DNA from: a virus
IMG/VR virus record: IMGVR_UViG_3300003324_000089
Location: 1 to 20,187 of that record
DNA: 20,187 bases
Direction: 5' to 3' (one strand)
A model generated the notes under the pieces. That model searched no databases, was not told the origin of the DNA, and saw only the letters and a program-made list of their open reading frames with translations. This document shows, one piece after another, positions 5,504 to 12,805 of the stretch (position 1 is the stretch's first letter; the number at the start of each line of letters is the position of its first letter). A program made the translations under genes and the position numbers.

Positions 5504-6820
5504 ATGCCGTTTGAAATTACCATCGAAAAGCCCAGCGACATCCAGGCGCTCGACCTCGAAAAGGCCCGCAAGGCCCTAGACGAGCGAGCAACGGTGCTGG
5601 AGAAGGTCTTTGCCGAAGCCGGCGAGGCCATGGACCACACGCTCGTGAAGTCACAGGACTTCAAGACGAGCAGCGAGATGGCGGTCTACATCCGCAAGAT
5701 GAACGAGGAGCTCTCCGAAATCGGCAAGCGCCGCGAGCTCCTGGACGTCGCGGACGTTGGCAGCACGCTCGTAAAGGGCATCCGTCTCGGCCTCGAAACG
5801 CCGGACCCGCGCATGTGGATGCCCGGCCAGAGCAACGGCCAGAAGGCCGCTTCACCGCTCCCCTGGGCGTACACACACTTGTACGAGGGCAAGGACGGCG
5901 AGCCGTCCCCCATCCTCAAGGCGCTGCGCAGCAAGCAGAACGCCGTGTTCGACCTCGAAGGCGAGGACCCGGGCGTGTTTCTCAGCGGCAAGGCCGTGTT
6001 TTCTACGACCGCCGGCTGGGCGCCGTTCTCGGTGCGTCTGCCCCGCGTCGTCCCGGACGAGCAACGCCCTATCGAAGTTACGGACGTCGTACCTCAGTTC
6101 CCGACCGGCATGGCCAGCATCGTCTACATGGAAGAGACGACGTTCACCAATGCCGCTGCTGAGCGTGCAGAGGCGGCGGCCTACCCGGAGGCCACGCTCG
6201 CGCTGACTGAGCGCACGATGCCCGTTCGTTCTATCGGCGTCTCGCTGCCCGTTACTGACGAGCAGCTAGAGGACGTCGAGGGCATCCGCGCGTACCTCAA
6301 CGGCCGGCTCGGTTTTATGGTCGACCAGCGCCTGGACTCGCAGATTATCGTAGGTGACGGCAACGCCCCGAACCTGCGCGGTACGCTCAACGTGGTCGGC
6401 ATCAACACCCAGGCGAAGGGCGCCGACAACGTTCCCGACGCTATCTACAAGGCGATGGACCTCGTCCGTGTGACGGGCCGCGCCGTGCCGAACGTCGTCA
6501 TCATCCACCCGAACGACTGGCAGGGCGTGCGCTTGCTCAAGACGGCCGACGGCGTTTACATCTGGGGCTCGCCGTCCGAGGCCGGCCCGGAGCGCATCTG
6601 GGGCGTCCCCGCGGTGCTCGCGTCGGGCATCACAGAGAACACCGCCGTTACGGGCGACTATCTGCGTTACTCCGGCCTCTTCATGCGCCGCGGCCTCCAG
6701 GTCGAAACTGGCTACGTCAACGATGACTTCCTCAAGGGCAAAGTCACGATTCGGGCCGGTCTTCGCTGCGCCATGGTTCACTTCCGCCCGGCCGCATTCT
6801 CGGCAGTAACGGGCATCTAG
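5504..6820 (+). CDS. major capsid protein, HK97 fold
   Basis: The 438-residue shell protein has a helical, charged N-terminal delta (scaffold-like) domain of roughly 100 residues (LEKARKALDERATVLEKVF..., MNEELSEIGKRRELLDVAD). That domain is probably removed by the preceding protease. The mature part includes the region around PQFPTGMASIVYMEETTFTN (E-loop/strand), PVTDEQLEDVEGIRAYLNGR (spine-helix area), DSQIIVGDGNAPNLRGTL, and VPNVVIIHPNDWQGVRLLK (A-domain). It closes with VTIRAGLRCAMVHFRPAAF, all typical of the HK97 family. AGGAAAGGA is a good ribosome site. Codons here are markedly C/G-ending (CTC, GTC, GGC, CGC) compared with the GCT/CTT-rich neighbours, as expected for the most expressed gene. 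The exact cleavage site is not determined. Confidence 0.95.
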   Translation: MPFEITIEKPSDIQALDLEKARKALDERATVLEKVFAEAGEAMDHTLVKSQDFKTSSEMAVYIRKMNEELSEIGKRRELLDVADVGSTLVKGIRLGLETPDPRMWMPGQSNGQKAASPLPWAYTHLYEGKDGEPSPILKALRSKQNAVFDLEGEDPGVFLSGKAVFSTTAGWAPFSVRLPRVVPDEQRPIEVTDVVPQFPTGMASIVYMEETTFTNAAAERAEAAAYPEATLALTERTMPVRSIGVSLPVTDEQLEDVEGIRAYLNGRLGFMVDQRLDSQIIVGDGNAPNLRGTLNVVGINTQAKGADNVPDAIYKAMDLVRVTGRAVPNVVIIHPNDWQGVRLLKTADGVYIWGSPSEAGPERIWGVPAVLASGITENTAVTGDYLRYSGLFMRRGLQVETGYVNDDFLKGKVTIRAGLRCAMVHFRPAAFSAVTGI

Positions 6821-6847
6821 AGCCGCCGCCTGGCGGGTTTCTCCTCC

Positions 6848-6883
6848 GGGGCGTGGTGTGTTTGGCAGTGGCACCCACGCCCC
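6848..6883 (+). terminator. hairpin between capsid and decoration genes
   Basis: GGGGCGTGG (6848-6856) pairs with CCACGCCCC (6875-6883). After one bulged T, GTG/CAC (6858-6860 with 6872-6874) adds three pairs, leaving an 11-base loop. A smaller GC-rich hairpin (CCGC-CTG-GCGG) lies just after the capsid stop. The tail CACCAAAATAC has no T-run, so full intrinsic termination is doubtful. Partial termination, pausing or protection of capsid mRNA from 3' decay are plausible. Confidence 0.5.
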
Positions 6884-6910
6884 ACCAAAATACTTGCAAG
6901 GAGATGCGTT

Positions 6911-7384
6911 ATGACGCAGGAATTTAACCCGACATACGCGAGCATCCCCGCCGGCCGCAGCATCGCTCAGCGAAGCGTATTGGTGTCGTCTGCGGAGTTG
7001 CTCGCGCTCAACGCAGCACCAAAGACGATTGTGCCTGCACCCGGTGCGGGGCTCGCTCTTGTCTTCGACGGCATCGGCATCCACAAGCCTGCCGGTGTCG
7101 CTTACGCCGGTATCGCTGCTGGCGAGGACTTGTCTGTCAAGTACACGGACGGGGCCGGCCTTGAAGTGGCCGAAATCGAGACGACCGGCTTCCTCGACCA
7201 GGCGACCGCTCAGACGCGCTACGCTGGAGGTTTTCGCGCTGCCTCGGGCATTGCGTCGATTACGCCGGTCGTTAACTCGCCTCTCGTGCTCGCTCTACTT
7301 GCGGGCGAAATTACGACAGGCGACAGCCCCCTACACGTCCGCGTCTTCTACCGGATTATCCCGGCGGGCGCTTTCGCGAGCTAG
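6911..7384 (+). CDS. probable capsid decoration protein
   Basis: The 157-residue protein is beta-rich with no membrane segments. It contains SSAELLALNAAPKTIVPAPG, then GVAYAGIAAGEDLSVKYTDGAG and a C-terminal LHVRVFYRIIP strand. From memory, the LNaaPktlv..PG, YtdGsG and vrVyYriip blocks recur in proteins coded just after siphovirus capsid genes and often called decoration or head proteins. AAGGAG precedes the ATG by about 8 bases. Position immediately after the capsid, separated only by the hairpin leader, fits a high-copy shell-binding role. A free virion or fibre protein remains possible. Confidence 0.6.
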   Translation: MTQEFNPTYASIPAGRSIAQRSVLVSSAELLALNAAPKTIVPAPGAGLALVFDGIGIHKPAGVAYAGIAAGEDLSVKYTDGAGLEVAEIETTGFLDQATAQTRYAGGFRAASGIASITPVVNSPLVLALLAGEITTGDSPLHVRVFYRIIPAGAFAS

Positions 7385-7412
7385 TAATCTCGCAAGAAGA
7401 AGGAGAAGCAAG

Positions 7413-7835
7413 ATGGCCTTTAGCATCAACGACGTACGGAAGCCGCTCGAAGGCGGTAACTACATTGCCGACCGTCATCTGGGTGTCACGAAGGACGGCG
7501 AGGTGTGCGAAGTTGGGGACCCCGATTGCGTGCGCCAGATTGCGACGCCCGGCTACGAGATGCCGGCCGAGGAAGCGCGAGCGTACGGCCTTTTGAAGGA
7601 GACGCGCAGGACACGCTCCGAAAGCCCCTCAGCACGTCAGGGCCTGGCTTCGCCGCCTGAGCCGTCAGAAGACGACGAGGACGACGAGGAGAGCGACCTG
7701 GAGGGCATGACGGTCGCAGAGCTCCGCGAGTACGCCGAGGAGAACGATATCGACCTCGACGGCGCGACTCGCAAGGACGACATCATCGCCGCCATTCGCC
7801 TGGCCGAAGAGGCCGACGAAGACGACGAAGACTAG
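7413..7835 (+). CDS. acidic HeH/LEM-domain protein
   Basis: The 140-residue protein starts at ATG 7413 after AGGAG. A longer in-frame version would overlap the decoration gene entirely. The N-terminal half (SINDVRKPLEGGNYIADRHLG) is globular, the middle is a low-complexity acidic linker (SEDDEDDEES), and the C-terminus has MTVAELREYAEENDIDLDG followed by TRKDDIIAAI. That is the HeH/LEM or Rho-N/SAP-like two-helix signature. It ends in a second acidic run (EEADEDDED). Such proteins are common beside connector genes in actinophages, with unproven function. Binding of DNA or a protein partner by the helix-extended loop-helix is inferred from the domain. Confidence 0.7.
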   Translation: MAFSINDVRKPLEGGNYIADRHLGVTKDGEVCEVGDPDCVRQIATPGYEMPAEEARAYGLLKETRRTRSESPSARQGLASPPEPSEDDEDDEESDLEGMTVAELREYAEENDIDLDGATRKDDIIAAIRLAEEADEDDED

Positions 7836-7865
7836 CCCGTAACAAACGCTGGTTAGGGGACCGAG

Positions 7866-8474
7866 ATGGCACTGACTGACGCTTACTTCACCAAAGAAGA
7901 ATACTACGGTGCTCTTAAGATTCCGCTTTCGACGGCGGAACAGGACACCGCAGTAGAGCGCGGTGCTGTCTCGGTCTCTCGTTTTCTAGACCGCGTAACT
8001 AACCGCGGTCCTTTCGGCAAAGACGATGCGCCTGTTACGCGCCAAATTAGGGCGTCGCATGACGGCTATCTTGACTTGCGTTCTAGCGGCGTCCCTGGGA
8101 TTGCTACAACCACTGGTTTTGTTGCCACGGTCGACAGCATCATCCTCGACAATGTAAATGACCTTATCTTCCTGCCTGTTAACGCGGCGCTTGACTCGCT
8201 GCCGTACACAGAGCTTGAGCTTGCGTCTGAGTCGCAGATTAGCTCTTTTTACGACCCTACAGGCTGGATACCGATTACGGCTGTTTGGGGCTACCCGGAA
8301 GTGCCGTCTCTTGTGAAGGATACGGCCATCGAATTGCTGGGCATTTGGCGCGCCGAGTCGCCTCGCTCGACCGGCCGTATGAATGAGCTAGACCAAGTTG
8401 TGGCCGACTCGCCTATGGCTAACCAGCTTGTGCAGCGCTTCATTAAGGCGATGCGAAGGACGGCAGTAGGATGA
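7866..8474 (+). CDS. head-tail connector (gp6-like adaptor)
   Basis: The 202-residue protein probably forms the adaptor ring beneath the portal. It starts with short helices (YFTKEEYYGALKIPLSTAEQD) and then VSVSRFLDRVTNR, as in helical-bundle adaptors of the HK97 gp6/SPP1 gp15 type. A beta-rich insert follows (about residues 55-150, including TTTGFVATVDSI and GWIPITAVWGYPEVP). It returns to helices with VKDTAIELLGIW and a C-terminal tail. The WGYPEVPs.Vk.a..ll..w block is typical of phage adaptor proteins. It lies in the expected place between head and tail genes. Its last codon overlaps the next ATG (ATGA). Confidence 0.75.
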   Translation: MALTDAYFTKEEYYGALKIPLSTAEQDTAVERGAVSVSRFLDRVTNRGPFGKDDAPVTRQIRASHDGYLDLRSSGVPGIATTTGFVATVDSIILDNVNDLIFLPVNAALDSLPYTELELASESQISSFYDPTGWIPITAVWGYPEVPSLVKDTAIELLGIWRAESPRSTGRMNELDQVVADSPMANQLVQRFIKAMRRTAVG

Positions 8475-8785
8475 CGCTTAACGTTAAAGTTGTGCGCTAT
8501 CCTGCGTTCCTTCGCGGCGAGATTCTTATCCAGCCGGAAGTTGAGGACGCTATTGATACGATTAACAACCGTATCTCGCGTCGCGGCAAGGGCGCAGGTG
8601 AACGGCGTAACGAGATGCACACTCAGCGGGAGGCTTTGAGCGCTCGCTACAACATCGAGACGCAACACCATCCCCGCCGCACAGGCTGGGCTAAAAAGGC
8701 ATACATGCGTAAGACGTTCTCAGCGATGGCGCCTAACGTCATTCGTAAGATGGTCGAGCGCATCGCGGCCAGGTGGGAGGCTTAG
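8471..8785 (+). CDS. small connector/neck protein candidate
   Basis: The 104-residue basic protein starts within the previous stop (ATGA). It has a beta-like N-terminus (LNVKVVRYPAFLRGEIL), a charged helix (EVEDAIDTINNRISRRGKGAG) and RRTGWAKKAY, reminiscent of the RTG block in HK97 gp10-like tail-completion proteins. It closes with an amphipathic helix NVIRKMVERIAARW. The gene order adaptor - this gene - tail terminator suggests a head-closure or neck protein. Similarity to any family is weak, so the name is positional. Confidence 0.5.
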   Translation: MTLNVKVVRYPAFLRGEILIQPEVEDAIDTINNRISRRGKGAGERRNEMHTQREALSARYNIETQHHPRRTGWAKKAYMRKTFSAMAPNVIRKMVERIAARWEA

Positions 8786-8786
8786 C

Positions 8787-9251
8787 ATGGCTCTTGCACC
8801 GATTATGGCCGCTATCAAGACTGTCGAAGAGGCGCTTTCTATTGCGTCGCCTGTTGCGGTGTCTGTTGCTGCGAAGAATATGCACGTTTACAAGATTGCG
8901 CCTTCGCGCGGCCAGCAGCTATCGACAATGGTAACGTTTATGAACTGGCCGGACGTCGCTCGTGAAGAGCGCCTTGGAATGCAGCGCGAAGATGGGTTTA
9001 CGGTTCAAGTGGATTGTCTCGTAGACGTTGCCCATGCAGATACAGCGGCCGATATAGCGCTTGCACTGTTTGACGAAGCATGGGCAGCGTTTGACGAGCA
9101 GCGCGAAGCGTCCAAACGCTTGTCCCAAACTGTCTCTTATCTCACCTTACGCGCCGAGAGGCCGATGGTAGAGCTTATCGAATGGGGCGGTCGGGGATAC
9201 GTGGGTTTCCACATTTTCCTGGACATCGTAGATTTCGAGGTTTCTCCATGA
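8787..9251 (+). CDS. tail terminator protein
   Basis: The 154-residue product is expected to cap the tail tube and join it to the neck. It has an N-terminal helix (PIMAAIKTVEEALSIA), a strand region (KNMHVYKIAPSRGQQL, VTFMNWPDVAREERLG), then FTVQVDCLVDVAHADTAADIALALFDEAWAAFDEQ, and terminal strands (YLTLRAERPMVELIEWGGRGYVGFHIFLDIVD). This alpha/beta pattern with a final strand before the tube gene matches tail terminators of siphoviruses. It starts one base after the previous stop, with GGGAGG upstream. Its TGA overlaps the next ATG. Confidence 0.65.
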   Translation: MALAPIMAAIKTVEEALSIASPVAVSVAAKNMHVYKIAPSRGQQLSTMVTFMNWPDVAREERLGMQREDGFTVQVDCLVDVAHADTAADIALALFDEAWAAFDEQREASKRLSQTVSYLTLRAERPMVELIEWGGRGYVGFHIFLDIVDFEVSP

Positions 9252-9463
9252 CGAAATACAGAGCCTTAACCGGCCTCTCGTTGCCAGCTAACGCTGAGGA
9301 AACTGCCCGCATCATTGCGGCGCGTGACCGTGGCGAGCCTCTGCCGATGGAAGAGCGCGATATGGTTCGCGTCGAAGAGGGCGAGGTTATCGAGTACGTT
9401 CCTGATGTCAGCTTGCTTTGGCTTCTGGAGCAGAACTTGATAGAGGAGGTTGACGATGACTAA
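9248..9463 (+). CDS. small conserved-type phage protein (71 aa)
   Basis: The start at ATG 9248 (ATGA overlap with the terminator gene, GAGG site 5 bases upstream) is chosen over a longer frame starting at 9182. The protein begins MTKYRALTGLSLP, contains DMVRVEEGEVIEYVPD, and ends SLLWLLEQNLIEEVDDD. I recall small actinophage proteins with the same YRaLtGLsyP...eaGevv.dip...WLleqglIe pattern near head-tail genes, but not a proven role. It is acidic. Its last codons overlap the tail tube start region and contain that gene's GAGGAGG ribosome site. Confidence 0.65.
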   Translation: MTKYRALTGLSLPANAEETARIIAARDRGEPLPMEERDMVRVEEGEVIEYVPDVSLLWLLEQNLIEEVDDD

Positions 9464-10193
9464 ATACGGCAGTGCCGATGTCGGCTTCGTGCTCGTTAAT
9501 GGCCGTAACATCCGCGGCACGCTAACGAGCCTCGAAGACACGCGGGAAGCTCTCATCGAAGACACGACCGTTCTAGGCGCGTCTTATGAGCTACAGTCAT
9601 ACGTCGGCGTCAAGCGCTACTCGCTGTCTCAGCAAGGCTTTTACGACAGCGACGCTGATAGCAGCAATGACGCATTGCTAACGCCCGGTGACGGCCGTGT
9701 GTTCTCGTTTGCTCCCGAAGGCGCTTCTGTCGGCAAGAAGTTCGTCGGCGCGCTTCTGACTCAAGCGACGTACACGCGGCAGATTTCGCGCGGTGCGCTG
9801 CACAAAGCTAACGCGACCTATGAGTCCAATGGGGGTGCGGATGAAGGCATCATTCTACACTCGAACAGCGCCGCCGAAGTCGCCGCGGGCAATACGGAGG
9901 GAGCAAGCTCACAAGACGCGGGCGCAGCCAGCCTCAATGGTGGGGCCGGCTATTTACAAGTTTCTGCGCTCACGCTGGGCGGCTATACGTCGCTCGGTGT
10001 CAAAGTGAGGCACTCCGCAGACGACGTTACATACGCTGACCTGGTGACGTTTGCGAACGTTGCCGCCGCTCCGGCCGCTGAGCGCAAGACGGTGGCCGGC
10101 ACTGTGAATCGTCATCTTGCATCTTCATGGGCTTTCAACGGCGTAGGCGCTGGCCCTAGCGCAACGTTCGTTGTTGGTTTCGCTCGTAATTAG
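9456..10193 (+). CDS. tail tube protein with C-terminal beta domain
   Basis: I start the 245-residue product at ATG 9456, 5 bases after GAGGAGGT, in preference to a TTG two codons earlier. Residues 1-135 form a tube-like core: KYGSADVGFVLVNG, VLGASYELQSYVGVKRY, FYDSDADSSNDALL, YTRQISRGALHKANATYE. After a Gly/Ser/Ala linker (about 140-165) comes an extra beta domain (GYLQVSALTLGGYTSLGVKV... NRHLASSWAFNGVG), like the exposed decoration or sugar-binding domains on siphovirus tubes. The core resembles the next gene, so the two are paralogs. The better candidate for the major tail protein cannot be fixed from sequence alone. The larger, domain-bearing one may be either the main tube or a minor cap. 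Confidence 0.7.
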   Translation: MTKYGSADVGFVLVNGRNIRGTLTSLEDTREALIEDTTVLGASYELQSYVGVKRYSLSQQGFYDSDADSSNDALLTPGDGRVFSFAPEGASVGKKFVGALLTQATYTRQISRGALHKANATYESNGGADEGIILHSNSAAEVAAGNTEGASSQDAGAASLNGGAGYLQVSALTLGGYTSLGVKVRHSADDVTYADLVTFANVAAAPAAERKTVAGTVNRHLASSWAFNGVGAGPSATFVVGFARN

Positions 10194-10205
10194 GAGGACA
10201 AGAAC

Positions 10206-10595
10206 ATGGCTCGATATGGTCCCGCAGACGTAACTGTTACGTACGCCGGCCAGGTACTGGCTGACGTTACGGTTATCGGTGACATCCCGAAAGAGATGAT
10301 TACCGAGGAAATCACGCCCCTGGGTAGTGCGTGGGAGACTCACGCATCCGTCGGCGTCGCTCGCCTCGGGGAAATCATGCTTGAGGCGCCCTACAGCGAT
10401 GACAACAACCTTCTACGCGACAAGCTGGATGATGTTGGCATCGGGGGCACCGCAACGCTGTTGATTTCGTTCGGCGGCGCGAAGTCGCTCAGCGTCTCAA
10501 CGATTCTGCGCCGTATCGTGCGCAACATCACACGCGGCCAGCTTTCGCGCGTGCAAGGTGTTCTACAGACGACCGGCGCGCCGACCGAACTGTAG
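10206..10595 (+). CDS. tail tube protein paralog, core only
   Basis: The 129-residue protein follows a strong TTAGGAGGA site. It aligns by eye with the preceding tube protein: RYGPADVTVTYAG with KYGSADVGFVLVNG, then TPLGSAWETHASVGVARL with TVLGASYELQSYVGVKRY. APYSDDNNLLRDKL matches FYDSDADSSNDALL, and RNITRGQLSRVQGVLQTTGA matches RQISRGALHKANATYESNGG. It lacks the C-terminal beta domain. It could be the main tube subunit, with the longer protein as a variant, or a tube-initiator/terminal ring protein. It lies directly before the assembly chaperone, the usual place of the major tail protein. Confidence 0.65.
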   Translation: MARYGPADVTVTYAGQVLADVTVIGDIPKEMITEEITPLGSAWETHASVGVARLGEIMLEAPYSDDNNLLRDKLDDVGIGGTATLLISFGGAKSLSVSTILRRIVRNITRGQLSRVQGVLQTTGAPTEL

Positions 10596-10612
10596 GGAGG
10601 AGTAGCACTGCC

Positions 10613-10978
10613 ATGGAAAAATCGAAGCCGCCGGCTGTTGCGCGTCGGGTATATGGCGACTCTCTGAGCGTTGTCTACCAGCAAGAAGTCTACTACCCAC
10701 ACGCGGGCGAGTATGTAGACTTCAAGGGCCGGCCCTCTGTCGGGCTCTACGTGGACTTGATGTCTATGGCATCGAACACAAAGGGCATGGAACGTCTCGC
10801 GTCGACCATTGTCGGCTGGAACTGGACCGACGACGAAGGCCGGCCTTACGAAAACCCGCCGACGTTCGAGACGCTTATGCTCCTGCCGACTGAGGAGCTT
10901 AAGTGGCTCTTGCAAAAGGCGGGAAGTGACGAGGGAGCGCAGGACCCAAATGGTATTACACCCTCCACCGCGTCTTAA
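10613..10978 (+). CDS. tail assembly chaperone, short form (gpG-like)
   Basis: The 121-residue protein is made when the ribosome stays in frame. The fold looks alpha-helical in its second half (PTFETLMLLPTEELKWLLQKAG). The ribosome site is GGGAGGAG, about 10 bases upstream. By position, between tube and tape measure, and by the overlapping -1 frame, it is the lambda gpG counterpart that coats the tape measure during tail assembly. Codons 112-113 (CCA AAT) lie in the slippery site, and its own stop TAA (10976-10978) lies in the loop of the downstream hairpin. Confidence 0.8.
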   Translation: MEKSKPPAVARRVYGDSLSVVYQQEVYYPHAGEYVDFKGRPSVGLYVDLMSMASNTKGMERLASTIVGWNWTDDEGRPYENPPTFETLMLLPTEELKWLLQKAGSDEGAQDPNGITPSTAS

Positions 10979-11247
10979 ACGGCGCGGACGGAGGGACACA
11001 TCCTGCGCTCGTCTTGTCTCGCATTTGCGAGGAGTTTAACTGCCTGCCTTCGCAGGCGCTTAGGGAGGATATTGGCACAATACTAGACATTGTAAATGCG
11101 CGAGTTTATCGCCGCGCAAAGGCCGCAGTCGAAGACCCCGATATTGACGACGCGGCTATGGTGAAGTTAAATGTGTCACCTGAAATGGTGACTCTCGTTA
11201 TGGAGAATATCGAAAGGAGTTTAAGCGATGGTAAACGCGGCCGCTGA
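10613..11247 (+). CDS. tail assembly chaperone, -1 frameshift form (gpGT-like)
   Basis: Slipping back one base at C CCA AAT (10945-10951) joins the first 113 residues to a 98-codon frame ending TGA 11245-11247, for about 211 residues. The new part begins WYYTLHRVLNGADGG and continues through ICEEFNCLPSQALREDIGTI to a charged helix and MENIERSLSDGKRGR. No convincing independent start exists for the second frame: TTG 11014 has no ribosome site. The extension would be the T domain that recruits tube protein to the tape measure. The end overlaps the tape measure gene by 20 bases and carries its AGGAG site. Confidence 0.8.
10945..10995 (+). promoter_or_regulatory. programmed -1 ribosomal frameshift signal
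   Basis: The heptamer CCCAAAT (10945-10951) is in the correct register X XXY YYZ (C CCA AAT) for tandem slippage. Nine bases on, CCCTCC (10961-10966) pairs with GGAGGG (10990-10995). Across a small internal loop, CCGCG (10968-10972) pairs with CGCGG (10983-10987), plus a possible T-G pair. This gives an 11-12-bp stem with an 8-base loop containing the zero-frame stop. Spacing and layout match known -1 frameshift elements. Confidence 0.8.
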
Positions 11248-12805
11248 GCTTGAGCTCCGTCTAATTGCTCGTGACGAGATGTCCAAGGTCTTCAAACAGG
11301 CTAAGGACGAGGCTTCGGGGTTTTCAAAGACAATCGGGGATGTTGGCAAAGTAGCAGCCGGCTTCCTGTCAGCTAACGTGCTGGCGGGGGCCGGCGAAAA
11401 ACTTGTCGGCTTTGCTAACGATTCTATTAACGCGTTCAAAGAATCTAAGCAAGCGTCCGCCCAGCTAGAAGCCGTCCTTAAGTCTACGGGCGGCGCCGCG
11501 GGAATGACGGCTGACGAGCTTAAGGACCTCGCGAGTGCTCTTGAGCAGCAATCTCTGTTTGAAGACGAAGCGATTATAGGCGCAGAGTCGCTCCTTCTTA
11601 CATTCACCAACATCGGCAAAGATGTTATGCCGGATGCTATCAGCACTGTGCTTGATATGAGCCAGGCCCTGGGACAGGACTTGAAGTCGTCTAGTGTGCA
11701 GCTTGGCAAAGCGCTTAACGACCCGATTAATGGCATTACTGCCCTGTCTCGTGTTGGCGTCTCTTTTACAGAGGAACAAAAAGAGCAGATTAAGGCAATG
11801 CAAGAGGCCGGCGATGTTGCTGGCGCTCAGAAGCTTATCTTGGCCGAGCTTACGAAAGAGTTTGGCGGCTCAGCTAAAGCCGCGTCTGACGCCGCTGGCG
11901 GCGCCGAAAAGACGCGCGACGCTATGAACAATCTTAAGGAAGAGATTGGCGAGAAACTCCTGCCCGTTCAAGAAGCGTGGCAGAAAGCGCAACTAGCCGC
12001 TATCACTTTCATCCTTGATACGGCTATTCCTGCGCTGGAGAAGTTTATCGCGAAACACCCCGAAATACGTGAGGCAGCCGAGTCCGTTGTGTCGTTTATC
12101 ACCGAACACTGGCCGGAGATTAGCAAGGTTATCGATTTTATGGCTGATAACTTCGCTACGCGTGTTGAGGGCATGATTCAAACCGCCGAAGGAATTATCG
12201 GTTTCGTCCGTCACGTTGTCGAAGGCGTTGACGCGTTGATACATGGGGATTGGCAGCGTGCCTGGGATTCGTTCAAACAGATTCCTAGCGACATAGCTAA
12301 CATGCTCGAAGGCGAGCTTAAGAATGCATTAGGGAATCTCCCGTATGAGCTTTTCCAAGAGGGTAAGAAAGCGGGAGAGGCCCTTTACGATGGCGTTAAA
12401 GAAGGTATCAAGTCGATACCTGGTGCCATCCTCGGCGCTCTTAACCCTTTCAAAGGTGGCTCTCTCTCTAGCGCGGTTAATGAAGCGAAACAACAGCTAC
12501 AAGCGCAATCAAACCCGCTACAAGCGCCGTGGTTTGGGCAGAGCCTATTCGGCAATGCAAGCGGCACTGACTTCTGGCGGGGCGGTCGAACGCTTGTAGG
12601 TGAGAAAGGTCCTGAGATTGTCGACCTCCCGACAGGCAGCCGCATTTACAGCAACGCTGACAGCATGAAAATGGGCGGCGGTGTCGTTGTCAACTTCAAC
12701 GGCTCGACTGTGATTCAAGCGCAAGATATGGAGACTGCGCAGCGTGGCGCTCAGCGCTACGGCTGGGCTGTTGCGAGCGCGGCTCGCGCTAGGGGTGCGG
12801 CATGA
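11228..12805 (+). CDS. tape measure protein (short)
   Basis: The 525-residue protein sets tail length and is probably ejected with the DNA. It has an N-terminal helical coiled region (ELRLIARDEMSKVFKQAKDE) and GFLSANVLAGAGEKLVGF as a possible membrane-active stretch. Next come LKSTGGAAGMTADELKDLA and KALNDPINGITALSRVGVSF, motifs common in phage tape measures (Phage_tape type). The C-terminus has GGRTLVGEKGPEIVDLPTGSRIYS, the usual closing block. No lytic domain is seen. At about 0.15 nm per residue the tail should be near 80 nm, short for a siphovirus. The start follows AGGAG by 8 bases and overlaps the chaperone frame. Its TGA overlaps the next ATG. Confidence 0.9.
   Translation: MVNAAAELELRLIARDEMSKVFKQAKDEASGFSKTIGDVGKVAAGFLSANVLAGAGEKLVGFANDSINAFKESKQASAQLEAVLKSTGGAAGMTADELKDLASALEQQSLFEDEAIIGAESLLLTFTNIGKDVMPDAISTVLDMSQALGQDLKSSSVQLGKALNDPINGITALSRVGVSFTEEQKEQIKAMQEAGDVAGAQKLILAELTKEFGGSAKAASDAAGGAEKTRDAMNNLKEEIGEKLLPVQEAWQKAQLAAITFILDTAIPALEKFIAKHPEIREAAESVVSFITEHWPEISKVIDFMADNFATRVEGMIQTAEGIIGFVRHVVEGVDALIHGDWQRAWDSFKQIPSDIANMLEGELKNALGNLPYELFQEGKKAGEALYDGVKEGIKSIPGAILGALNPFKGGSLSSAVNEAKQQLQAQSNPLQAPWFGQSLFGNASGTDFWRGGRTLVGEKGPEIVDLPTGSRIYSNADSMKMGGGVVVNFNGSTVIQAQDMETAQRGAQRYGWAVASAARARGAA

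Noticed and set aside
6266-7084. Long minus-strand open frame (272 codons) opposite the capsid end
   Set aside because: It lies opposite the well-supported capsid and decoration genes, spans their intergenic hairpin, has Arg/Ala/His-rich low-quality sequence and no ribosome site. It is a shadow of high-GC coding.
8493-8503. TGCGCTATCCT, resembling the shared promoter element
   Set aside because: It lies inside a coding region, has no TTGAC box 18-19 bases upstream, and the -10 match is poor.
10912-10918. GCAAAAG as an alternative slippery site
   Set aside because: In the zero frame (CAA AAG) the -1 codons GCA AAA do not keep pairing in the P site. CCCAAAT downstream fits the rules and has the hairpin at the right distance.
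11014-11247. Separate gene starting at TTG 11014
   Set aside because: There is no ribosome site and the frame is open upstream to the slippery site. It is better explained as the frameshift extension of the chaperone.
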